DNA of 64,000 nucleotides from Deltaproteobacteria bacterium (GTDB lineage Bacteria; Desulfobacterota; Desulfobulbia; Desulfobulbales; Desulfurivibrionaceae), in NCBI GenBank assembly GCA_021802645.1, contig JAJZRO010000004.1:95883-159882 (forward strand), given 5' to 3'. The first letter of the stretch is position 1. Every line of letters begins with the position of its first letter. The position numbers and the translations under genes are program-made. Of this stretch, positions 30,316 to 38,099 are shown in pieces. The notes below the pieces were generated by a model. That model did no database searches, had not been told where the DNA came from, and was given only the letters and a program-made list of their open reading frames with translations.

Positions 30316-30887
30316 TCATGCGGACCGCAGCCTCCACCGCAGCGAACGAGCAGGGTATCACCCTCTTCGAGTTGCTGGTGGCGGTCCTGTTGCTGGGCAT
30401 AATCAGCACCATGATCTACTCGGTGCTCGATGTCAGCCTGCGCTTTGCCGGCAAAGGGGAGGCCAAGGTGCAGGAGTTGGACCGCGAACAGGGTTTTCTC
30501 GAACTGTTCGGCCGCCAGGTGGATAGCGCCTGGTATGACATGCGCCAGCGGCGGCTGCGGGTCGCCCAGCAGCAGGACACCCTCCAGCTCTACACCCGCT
30601 TCCCCCTGCTCCACCGGGAGGCCGGGCTGGTGCTCGCCATCTACCGGTACGACGAGGCGACCGGGACGCTTTATTACACGGAAAAACGCGATTTTTACAA
30701 TGCGGAGTATGCGCCGCCCTTTGCCCCGCCAATCGGGGAGATGGTGGTGTTGGCCCGTTTCACCCGGCCGCTCCGTCTTGCCTACGACCCCGCCACGACA
30801 CTCGTGACCGTGGAACTGGGCGAAGCCCGCTACGAATTTCTGCCGCGCTGCCACCCGTCCGAAGCCACGCCGGAGGCCATCCTCTGA
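30312..30887 (+). CDS. gspJ: Type II secretion minor pseudopilin, GspJ-like
   Basis: Prepilin-like protein of 191 residues. The processing site lies in EQGITLFELLVAVLLLGIISTMIYSVLDV. Length (about 190) and the SLRFAGKGEAKVQELDREQGFLELFGRQVDSA region fit GspJ better than GspI or GspH. The GTG at 30312 overlaps the gspH stop by four bases (GTGA); an ATG two codons later (30318) is an alternative. It is expected to sit at the pseudopilus tip with the I and K subunits. Confidence 0.78.
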   Translation: MIMRTAASTAANEQGITLFELLVAVLLLGIISTMIYSVLDVSLRFAGKGEAKVQELDREQGFLELFGRQVDSAWYDMRQRRLRVAQQQDTLQLYTRFPLLHREAGLVLAIYRYDEATGTLYYTEKRDFYNAEYAPPFAPPIGEMVVLARFTRPLRLAYDPATTLVTVELGEARYEFLPRCHPSEATPEAIL

Positions 30888-31183
30888 TGCGACCCGCCAC
30901 CTGCCGCCAGGCCGGCTTCACCCTGCTGGAGGTTCTCGTGGCCGTCGTGATCCTGGGGCTGGCCTATGTCGCCATTCTCCAGAGTCTCTCTCTCTCGAAC
31001 ACCCTTATCGCCCGGCTTGACCGCAAGCGGGGGGAACGCCTGGCCACCGCCCTGGCCTTTGCACGCGAAGCCCCTGCCGCCCAGGGCGAGATCTTCCTGC
31101 GGGGCAGCAAGTTCAAGGTGCTCCACTATCTGAGCGAGGACGGTCAGCTGGAAACCCTGCGGCTGGTCAAGGAAGAGCGATGA
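30887..31183 (+). CDS. gspI: Type II secretion minor pseudopilin, GspI-like
   Basis: Short prepilin-like protein of 98 residues. The processing site is RQAGFTLLEVLVAVVILGLAYVAILQSLSLSN. After the helix come about 45 residues, so it is a little shorter than classical GspI (about 120). It overlaps gspJ by one base (TGATG) and gspK by four. The J-I-K order indicates a tip complex. The I assignment rests on small size and position. Confidence 0.78.
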   Translation: MRPATCRQAGFTLLEVLVAVVILGLAYVAILQSLSLSNTLIARLDRKRGERLATALAFAREAPAAQGEIFLRGSKFKVLHYLSEDGQLETLRLVKEER

Positions 31184-32148
31184 GCTCCTGCCGTTGCCGA
31201 TATGCCCCCGGCGTCAACCGCCACGGCTTTGCTCTGGTGGTGGTGATCGTGGTCATGCTGCTGGCGAGCTTTTTTGCCTCGCAGCTGATTCTCACGGCGC
31301 GGACCGAAGAACAAGTCGCCCTCAATGCGGGCCGCCGCGCCAGCTGTCGGGCCCTGGCCGCCGCCGGCGTCCAGCTCGCCTTGTTTCACCTCTTGGATCA
31401 GCCGGTCGATTTTGGCAACGATGCCTTGCACACTCCCCTGCTCTATGGCCGAGAATATGAGGTGCGGCTGCAGACCGGCACGGCCGGTTATTCTGTGGTC
31501 AGCGAGGCCGGCAAAATCGATTTGAACAACGGGGCGCCGGAGCTGCTCGATCTTTTTCTGCGGTATCATGGCCTCACCCCGGAAGAGCGCGCCGTGGTCA
31601 TCGACAGTCTCGCCGACTGGCGCGATGCCGACGATCTGGTCCGGCTCCATGGCGCGGAAAAGGAATACTACCAGACCCTCGATCCGCCCTATATCCCGCG
31701 CAACGGCGCCATCGAGGAACCGGCCGAATTCCAATTGATCCGGGGCACTGCCAAGCTCGCCGGCAAATTTCCGCTGGCAGAGGTATTTACGGTGAACAAT
31801 CCACAAGGTAAGATAAACGCCAACCACCTCACTCCGGCGATGCTTGCCTTCCTTGCCGAGGGGGATGCCGCGCGCATACAGGCCTATTGGGAAACACGCA
31901 AGACGCAGGGGAACGTGAACAGCACCTTGGCGCGACAGATCTTCGGGAACGAACGCTTCGCCGAAATCGGGCAGTATCTGACCTACGAGCAGGGGTGGGG
32001 GGCGGCGCTCTATTCGATCACCGCCATTGGCCGGCGTTTCTCGGAGCGCGGTGAGATCGTAGCCTCGCCGGCCGTAAAAATCACCGCCCTGGTCCGCATC
32101 TTCGGCGACTCGTACCAGTTCATGAGCTGGCAGGAACAGGGCATATGA
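31180..32148 (+). CDS. gspK: Type II secretion pseudopilin GspK
   Basis: Large atypical pseudopilin of 322 residues. A short basic leader precedes HGFALVVVIVVMLLASFFASQLI, which lacks the Glu at mature position 5 that other pseudopilins have, a known trait of GspK. The body contains SEAGKIDLNNGAPELLDLFL and SLADWRDADDLVRLHGAEKEYYQ, the standard helix-hairpin and acidic segments of this family. It overlaps gspI and gspL by four bases each. GspK should cap the pseudopilus and control its length. Confidence 0.92.
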   Translation: MSSCRCRYAPGVNRHGFALVVVIVVMLLASFFASQLILTARTEEQVALNAGRRASCRALAAAGVQLALFHLLDQPVDFGNDALHTPLLYGREYEVRLQTGTAGYSVVSEAGKIDLNNGAPELLDLFLRYHGLTPEERAVVIDSLADWRDADDLVRLHGAEKEYYQTLDPPYIPRNGAIEEPAEFQLIRGTAKLAGKFPLAEVFTVNNPQGKINANHLTPAMLAFLAEGDAARIQAYWETRKTQGNVNSTLARQIFGNERFAEIGQYLTYEQGWGAALYSITAIGRRFSERGEIVASPAVKITALVRIFGDSYQFMSWQEQGI

Positions 32149-33287
32149 CCGCCTGCGATATCCTCATCCACCAGGCCGGCCTCAGCCTCTTGCTGCCCGG
32201 TGCGACCACTCCCCAGGCGGTCTGTGCCACGGCCGACGAGATGGCGGCGCATCTGGCCCAGCTCTGCGCGGCGCGCCGCATTCCGCATCTTGAGCTGACC
32301 CTCTATGCCGCCGAAGAACTCCTCTTCTGCACCCGCTTCACGCTGCCGGCGAAAACGCCGCGCCTGGCCGAGGCCATCCGCTATCAGCTCGGGATGCTGG
32401 TGCCCTTCCCCGAGGAGACCTTTCGCTTCCGCTTCACCGCCACCCGGGAGGGGGACGCGCAGCAGATCATCCTCTACGCCTTGCGGGACGAGGGGCTGCT
32501 GCCGCTGCTCCAGACCCTGACTGCGGGCGGGCATACCCTGACCGGTCTCTTTCCCGAACACCAGCGCTACGTCAGCCGCGCAGCCCCGAAAGAGGCGTGG
32601 GCGCTGCTGCTGGAGGGCCGCGGCACCTATCTTCTTCTCTTCCGCAAAACCAGGCTGCTTGATCGGGTGTTGTGCCGGCAGCGACCGGCCGGCGAGGAAC
32701 TGGCCACGCTCGCCGGTAGCGAGACCAGTTACCACGCCGTCGAGCCGCCCGCCCCCGGCCTGCTCTCGCCAGTACCCCTGTTGGCCGCCCGGCCGCTCCA
32801 CAAGACCTTTGATCTGCTGCCGGAAGATTTCCGGCGGCCAGACTACTTCAAAACCGTGCTTGCCGGCCTGCTCGTCGCCAACCTGGCCCTGCTGGTGCTG
32901 CTCGGCGGCCTCAACCTCTTTGAGACCATCCGCTTCAGCCACACCGTGAACCGGGAAATCAGCGCCATCATGCCGCAGGTCAAGGTGGTCAACGCCCTCT
33001 TGAGCCGCCAGGAAAAACTCGAACAACAGCTGGCCGCCTTTCGGGAGATCGGCGGCAATCCGGACATCGTCGGCTTTCTTGCGAAACTCAGCACGCAACT
33101 GCCGCCCGGCGCGTATCTGGACCAGCTCCGCGTCGAGAAGCGGCAGGGCAGTTACCTCATCGAGGGGTATGCCGGGGATATCGCCAGCCTCACTGCCGCC
33201 CTGCAAGGGCTGGGCGAGGTCAAGCTCAAATCCACCAGCCGCCGCCAGGATCAAAACTATTTCCTGATCGAGATCACGCCGCGATGA
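32145..33287 (+). CDS. gspL: Type II secretion GspL-like protein (PilM/PilN-like)
   Basis: Protein of 380 residues. The N-terminal cytoplasmic part (about 1-220) has an actin-like/PilM fold pattern, here divergent. A single helix (about residues 245-268, VLAGLLVANLALLVLLGGLNLF) crosses the membrane. A periplasmic coiled and PilN-like domain follows (NREISAIMPQVKVVNALLSRQEKLEQQLAAFREIGGNP and later LPPGAYLDQLRVEKRQ). GspL docks the GspE ATPase to the membrane. It overlaps gspK and gspM by four bases. The name follows position and topology, with sequence similarity only moderate. Confidence 0.82.
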   Translation: MTACDILIHQAGLSLLLPGATTPQAVCATADEMAAHLAQLCAARRIPHLELTLYAAEELLFCTRFTLPAKTPRLAEAIRYQLGMLVPFPEETFRFRFTATREGDAQQIILYALRDEGLLPLLQTLTAGGHTLTGLFPEHQRYVSRAAPKEAWALLLEGRGTYLLLFRKTRLLDRVLCRQRPAGEELATLAGSETSYHAVEPPAPGLLSPVPLLAARPLHKTFDLLPEDFRRPDYFKTVLAGLLVANLALLVLLGGLNLFETIRFSHTVNREISAIMPQVKVVNALLSRQEKLEQQLAAFREIGGNPDIVGFLAKLSTQLPPGAYLDQLRVEKRQGSYLIEGYAGDIASLTAALQGLGEVKLKSTSRRQDQNYFLIEITPR

Positions 33288-33880
33288 AGATGAAGGCGCT
33301 GCCGGAACTGTTCCACCGCCTTGACCGCCGCACGCTGCTGCTGGCCGCGGCGGCCCTGTTGCTGCTGCTCAACCTCGGCCGTTTCGGCTGGCTGGCCTTC
33401 TCCCACTGGCAGACCACGATCGACGACCGGGCCAATCAGCTGTTGAAGTACCGGAAGGCCGTGGCCCGCATCGAGACCCTCCGGCAGGAGGTCGCGCAGA
33501 TGGAGCGGCAGGAGGCGGCCCTGCGCGGCTATCTTTTCACCGCCAACTCGGAAGAGGATGCCGCTTCGGCCATGCAGGTGATGCTCCAGGACGAGGTGGT
33601 GAAGGCCGGTCTGGAGCCGGAATTTCTGCAACCCAGCCTCAATGCCGCCACCCCGACCACCAGCGACCGTAAACAGGGAAAAAACACCATTGTCATCAAG
33701 TTGCGGCTGGGGGGCACCTTGAACAATTTTGCCCAGTTTATCCAGTCGCTCTATCGCTCAAAGAAATTGTTCACCATCGAGTCGTTCACCCTGAAATCCT
33801 ACAAGAAAGACGAAGTAAAAATATTTTTGGAGGTGAAGGGGCATTACGCCCTGACCTCCGGAGCCCCGCCAGTCCGATGA
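33284..33880 (+). CDS. gspM: Type II secretion GspM-like protein (PilO-like)
   Basis: Small bitopic protein of 198 residues. One helix (about residues 18-38, LLAAAALLLLLNLGRFGWLAF) is followed by a coiled segment (KYRKAVARIETLRQEVAQMERQ) and a ferredoxin-like periplasmic domain (about 85-195) with the pattern NNFAQFIQSLYRSKKLFTIESFTLK, the PilO/GspM form. It would pair with GspL in the inner-membrane platform. It overlaps both neighbouring genes by four bases. Confidence 0.82.
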   Translation: MKMKALPELFHRLDRRTLLLAAAALLLLLNLGRFGWLAFSHWQTTIDDRANQLLKYRKAVARIETLRQEVAQMERQEAALRGYLFTANSEEDAASAMQVMLQDEVVKAGLEPEFLQPSLNAATPTTSDRKQGKNTIVIKLRLGGTLNNFAQFIQSLYRSKKLFTIESFTLKSYKKDEVKIFLEVKGHYALTSGAPPVR

Positions 33881-34755
33881 AATTGCCGCGCCTCAAGATA
33901 GCTGCTCTGCTCCACGACCCCGGTCTGCTGCTCCGGTTGGCGGCGGCGACCGGCCTGGGTCTGACGCTGCTGCTGCTGCTCGTCGGCCTGGTGCAGACCT
34001 GGCGGCACGACCCCTTGACCGCGCTGAAGGCCGCCCTGGCTAAGCCGCCACGGCCGGCGCCAATAGAGGCCCGGCCGGCGATCGACTTCTACCCGGCCGT
34101 TCCCACCCTGCCGGACCTCAACGTCGGGTATCTCTTCAATGCCGAACGCGCCGGCGCCGGCACCACCCGCGGCGGCTCTTCCCTGGCCTCGGTCAACGTG
34201 CGCGACCTCACCTATGCCGGCTCCATCATCTTCGGGAAGATCCGCAAGGCCCTGCTCTCCTTCCCGGTGGCGGGGCCGGTCGGCGAGAGCGCGCCAGGCA
34301 CCTCCTCCCGGCCCGCCGGCACCGGCTATTTCCATGTCGGCCTTGGCGATGCCATCGGCGGCTTTACGGTGAGCGAGATCCTGCCCGAGAAGATCGTGTT
34401 CCAGCGGGGCGGCGAGACGGTGGAAAAACTGCTTTATGATGCCAAGAAGCAACGGAGTACCCCGCCGCCCCTCCGGGGTGGGAGCACTACCGTCGCCGTG
34501 GAGGCCGCCTCGCCGCCAGCGGCCGGCAATGCACCGCCGGCACCGGCGCCCAATGTGCCCCCACCACCCACGCCGCGCCGGGCCACGACCACCGGGCTAC
34601 GCCCTGGATCCGCGGGCAGCAAGGTCATGCCGCAACGCAACCCGCCGCCGCCCATTGGGCAGCCGCCGGTCTTTCCCCAGGAACTCCGGGCCGATCCGAA
34701 ATTCCTGGCGCCCAAGCGAACACCCCTGGCGCCGCCACCACCACCGGCCAACTGA
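33877..34755 (+). CDS. Type II secretion GspC-like protein with long Pro-rich tail
   Basis: Bitopic protein of 292 residues. A helix (about residues 20-45, LGLTLLLLLVGLVQT) leads into a periplasmic homology-region-like domain (about 85-190) containing LASVNVRDLTYAGSIIFGK and GYFHVGLGDAIGGFTVSEI, the GspC pattern. The last 90 residues are low-complexity, rich in Pro and Ala, and no PDZ domain or coiled coil is seen where classical GspC has one. It follows gspM with a four-base overlap and precedes gspD by 81 bases. GspC links the inner platform to the secretin, so the tail may span the periplasm. GspN/C-like naming would also fit. Confidence 0.7.
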   Translation: MKLPRLKIAALLHDPGLLLRLAAATGLGLTLLLLLVGLVQTWRHDPLTALKAALAKPPRPAPIEARPAIDFYPAVPTLPDLNVGYLFNAERAGAGTTRGGSSLASVNVRDLTYAGSIIFGKIRKALLSFPVAGPVGESAPGTSSRPAGTGYFHVGLGDAIGGFTVSEILPEKIVFQRGGETVEKLLYDAKKQRSTPPPLRGGSTTVAVEAASPPAAGNAPPAPAPNVPPPPTPRRATTTGLRPGSAGSKVMPQRNPPPPIGQPPVFPQELRADPKFLAPKRTPLAPPPPPAN

Positions 34756-34836
34756 CGGCGTTGCATGATATCGTGTTGCTATTTCGTAAAAAATGAAGCA
34801 TAGACACAAGGGAACCTTTAGGGACAGGATGGGGGA

Positions 34837-37116
34837 ATGAAACGAACTACGATGTTGCCAGGCGGGATACTCGCCATCATCATGCTGTTGTTCGCCATCG
34901 GCGGCTGCGCTCCCAATCGGGCCCGGACCTGGGTCGACCTGAACGAGGTGAGCAGCAAGATCGAAAAGAAGGCCGAGGCCCCGCCGGTGGTGGAATCGGC
35001 CGAACCGAAAGAGGCGGCCCCCCGAATCAAGGATCTCTCGCCTACCACCCCCGGCACCAACGAATACCTCAACCAGCTCGCCCCGCCGGCGCCGGTGACC
35101 ATCCCGGCCGCCGCCGGCCAGGAGATCGGCCTCAACTTCGACAACGCCGACATCTACGAATTCATCCAGGTGGTGGGCGACACCCTGGGCATCGACTATA
35201 TCGTCGACCCGCAGGTCAAGGGGGTGGTGAACATCCGCTCCGGCAAGGCCATCGGCAAGGACAACCTCTTCGCGGTCTTCAAGAAGATCCTGAATATCAA
35301 CGGCGTCGATATCCGCAAGGAAGGCAATCTCTTCTACATCTATCCCAGCAAGGCGCCGGCCACCCCCCTGGTGCAGCCGCCCTCCGCCATCGGCAGCCTC
35401 AAGGACTCCTCCCGCATGATCATGCAGGTGGTGCCGGTCATGCACCTCCAGGCGGCGGAGGCAGCCAAGCTCATCCAGCCCTATCTCTCCGAACACGGCC
35501 TGATCCACACCCTCGAGGCCCAGAACACCCTCATCGTTCAGGACTTCGAAAGCAAGGTGATCGATGCCCTCTCGGTGCTGGCCCGCATCGACGTCTCGCC
35601 GCTCGCCACCCTCAAGGTCCGGCTGGTGCGGGTCGAAAAGGCGCCGCTCTTCCAACTGCGGGACGAGCTGACGGAGATCATGAACGCCTTCAAGGTGAAC
35701 AAGAAGGAGTTCGAGAGCCTCTCCATCGTGCCCATGGAGCGGGTCAATTCGCTGCTGTTGGTGAGCAAGAGCACCTTCCTGCTCGACACCGCCGATACCT
35801 GGATCCGCGAACTCGACACCGTGCCGTCGGCCGGGCGCGACAACATCTACATCTACAACGTGCGCAATTCCGTGGCCTCGGAACTGGCGGTCCTGGTCAA
35901 CTCGCTGCTCAGCGGCGAGGATCTGAGCAGCCAGAAGGGGATCACGGCAAAACGCGATCAGCCCTTGAGTCGGGTCACGAGAAAGGACTCTACTGCGTCC
36001 ACCGCGGCGACGGACACCGCCAAGACCGGCCAGTCGTCCGACGCCGCCAAGATGACCAAGCCGGCGGAGACGACCCTGCCTGGTGCGAGCAGCAAAGGCG
36101 CCGCCATCTCCGCCCAGACCATCAGCGCCAAGGGGCTCGCCAGCCTGCGTTTTGCCGGGGAGCCGATGCTGCTCGCCGACGACACCCGCAACGTCATCCT
36201 CATTCGGTCGCTCCAGCCCGATTATGCACGGATCGTGAAGATTCTGGAACGGCTTGACAACCTGCCGCGCCAAGTGCTCATCGAGGTGATGGTGGCGGAG
36301 GTCAGCCTGGACGACAGTTGGGAATTCGGGGTCGAATGGGCGCTCAAGAACAGCAAGCTCAAGATCAACGGCTCGCAATATAACCAGTATTTCAGCACCG
36401 CCGCCGGAACCAAGACGACCTCCGGCTTGAAAAATCTCACCGATCCGGTCGGCAAGTCCTATGGTTTTGCCTACTCCGTCTTCAACAGCAGCGGCGACCT
36501 CATCGGCCTGTTAAACGCCATTGCCGCCCAGACCGATGTCTCGCTCCTTTCCTCGCCGCAGATCCTGGTGCTGAACAACGAGGAGGCCACGGTCAACGTC
36601 GGCGATCAGGTGCCCATCGTCACCACCCAGACGGAACGCACCACCACCGACCTGCCGGTCATCGACAAGACCGTGCAGTACAAGGACACCGGCACCATTC
36701 TCACGGTGCGGCCGCGGATCAACTACGACGGGGTCATCATCCTCGACGTCGATCAGCAGGTGAGCCAGGCGGTGCAGACCTCGACCTCCAACATCGATTC
36801 GCCCACCATCTCCACCCGCGAGATCAAGACCAAGCTGGCGGTGAAAAACGGCCAGTCGATCCTCATGGGCGGCCTGATCAAGAAGGAGAACACGGTCAAC
36901 GAGAACAAGGTGCCGCTGGTGGGGGATATCCCACTCCTGGGCTGGCTCTTCAAATCCCACAAGGACGACACCAAGCGGACCGAACTCCTGGTGATGATCA
37001 CGCCCTATGTGATCGAATCCGAGGACGTGCTCGCCCAGTACATCCGGCAGTTCCAGGAAAAGATGGACGAACTGCGCCAGGAGGTTTCCGGCAGGAAGAA
37101 GGCGAAGAAGTCATAG
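34837..37116 (+). CDS. gspD: Type II secretion secretin GspD
   Basis: Outer-membrane secretin of 759 residues. The signal ends in a lipobox-like IGGC, so it may be a lipoprotein. N0-N3 domains follow: LNFDNADIYEFIQVVGDTLGIDYIVDPQVKGVVNI is the N0 signature, with repeats at MQVVPVMHLQAAEAAKLIQPYL and YNVRNSVASELAVLVNSLL. A Ser/Thr/Lys-rich insert (about 365-430) sits before the secretin core, which has LSSPQILVLNNEEATVNVGDQVPI and the closing GLIKKENTVNENKVPLVGDIPLLGWLFKS. A GGGGGA ribosome-binding site lies before the ATG. The channel completes the operon and should export folded periplasmic enzymes. Confidence 0.94.
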   Translation: MKRTTMLPGGILAIIMLLFAIGGCAPNRARTWVDLNEVSSKIEKKAEAPPVVESAEPKEAAPRIKDLSPTTPGTNEYLNQLAPPAPVTIPAAAGQEIGLNFDNADIYEFIQVVGDTLGIDYIVDPQVKGVVNIRSGKAIGKDNLFAVFKKILNINGVDIRKEGNLFYIYPSKAPATPLVQPPSAIGSLKDSSRMIMQVVPVMHLQAAEAAKLIQPYLSEHGLIHTLEAQNTLIVQDFESKVIDALSVLARIDVSPLATLKVRLVRVEKAPLFQLRDELTEIMNAFKVNKKEFESLSIVPMERVNSLLLVSKSTFLLDTADTWIRELDTVPSAGRDNIYIYNVRNSVASELAVLVNSLLSGEDLSSQKGITAKRDQPLSRVTRKDSTASTAATDTAKTGQSSDAAKMTKPAETTLPGASSKGAAISAQTISAKGLASLRFAGEPMLLADDTRNVILIRSLQPDYARIVKILERLDNLPRQVLIEVMVAEVSLDDSWEFGVEWALKNSKLKINGSQYNQYFSTAAGTKTTSGLKNLTDPVGKSYGFAYSVFNSSGDLIGLLNAIAAQTDVSLLSSPQILVLNNEEATVNVGDQVPIVTTQTERTTTDLPVIDKTVQYKDTGTILTVRPRINYDGVIILDVDQQVSQAVQTSTSNIDSPTISTREIKTKLAVKNGQSILMGGLIKKENTVNENKVPLVGDIPLLGWLFKSHKDDTKRTELLVMITPYVIESEDVLAQYIRQFQEKMDELRQEVSGRKKAKKS

Positions 37117-37126
37117 CCTCCCTGGG

Positions 37127-38089
37127 CTATGGCGTGCTTTTGCCTTCCTTGTTGCCAGCACCCGCCAGCAGATCCCCGACCTTGCGTTCGACCAGCGGGG
37201 CCAGAACCCCGCTGCCGCCCTGCACGTAAAAGGGCGAGGCCGAGGACTTCATCACGTAGCTGCCGCCAAGACCCGCCTTTTCATCCTTGGCACCGACCAC
37301 CAGGGTCATTGTCCCGCCTTTGCCGACCAGGGTAAGGGTGGCAGAGGGCTTGGTCAGCTCATATTCCTTTTTTTCCTCTCGTCCCAGATACTCGGTGAGC
37401 GCGATGCGGCTCACGGCATTGACGAAGGTCTGGACCTTGCCCTGGTCCAGTGTCTGTCCCGCCTGGCCCGCGGCCAGCTGCCAACCTTGTGCGTTGCGGA
37501 TCAGGTCCAGCGAGCCGGCATGGTTGACCAACCGGATCTCGTGCAACTCCTCCGGGTTGGCCACCAGATAATCGCGCTGCCACCAGAACTTTTCGTCCGC
37601 CGGCACCTGCCAGCCCGCGAGATCGCTCACCAGATAGACCTTGTCGTCGCCGTCGGCGCGCACATGGGTGGCGGCGTAGCTCGGCGAGGTGCCGAGGTAG
37701 AGAATGCGTTCGCCGCCGGCGGCCAGGGTCAGCGTCACCTTCTGGCCGAACTGCTTGCCGACCAGGAAGTGGTCGTGCGCCTCCTTGGTCTGCGCCACCA
37801 GCCGATCGGAGTGCAGGCCGGCGAGCCGGGTCAGGATATTCTGGACCTTGTCGGGGTCGGCCGGGTAGTGGGCCGGGGTATCCACGATCCAGCCCGCGCC
37901 CTGCCGCGTGATGGTGACGCTTTTGCCGTCCGGGGTCGCTACCGTCAGCCGGCTCACGGCCTCGGGTTTGAGGCCGGGGAAGAAGACCTTGGTCGGTCCG
38001 CTCTGCGAGCGCGGCATGTAGACAATGGCGATCAACACCACCTGGAGGCACAACAGGCCCAGCAGGACCAGATTCCGTTTCGTCAGCAT
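37127..38089 (-). CDS. DUF4340 domain protein, partner of the GldFG-like ABC system
   Basis: Membrane-anchored protein of about 320 residues. The start at 38089 has AAGGTGA seven bases upstream; one helix (about residues 8-25, LLGLLCLQVVLIAIVYM) is followed by repeated short beta-rich segments such as LTVATPDGKSVTITRQGAGWIVDTP and LVNHAGSLDLIRNAQGWQL, the DUF4340 pattern. Such proteins are usually encoded directly after GldFG-like fusions, as here (10 bases after). It probably acts outside the cytoplasm as a soluble or anchored component of the exporter. Its stop is only 10 bases from the gspD stop on the other strand, with no terminator between. Confidence 0.82.
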   Translation of the reverse strand: MLTKRNLVLLGLLCLQVVLIAIVYMPRSQSGPTKVFFPGLKPEAVSRLTVATPDGKSVTITRQGAGWIVDTPAHYPADPDKVQNILTRLAGLHSDRLVAQTKEAHDHFLVGKQFGQKVTLTLAAGGERILYLGTSPSYAATHVRADGDDKVYLVSDLAGWQVPADEKFWWQRDYLVANPEELHEIRLVNHAGSLDLIRNAQGWQLAAGQAGQTLDQGKVQTFVNAVSRIALTEYLGREEKKEYELTKPSATLTLVGKGGTMTLVVGAKDEKAGLGGSYVMKSSASPFYVQGGSGVLAPLVERKVGDLLAGAGNKEGKSTP

Positions 38090-38099
38090 GGCTGTCACC

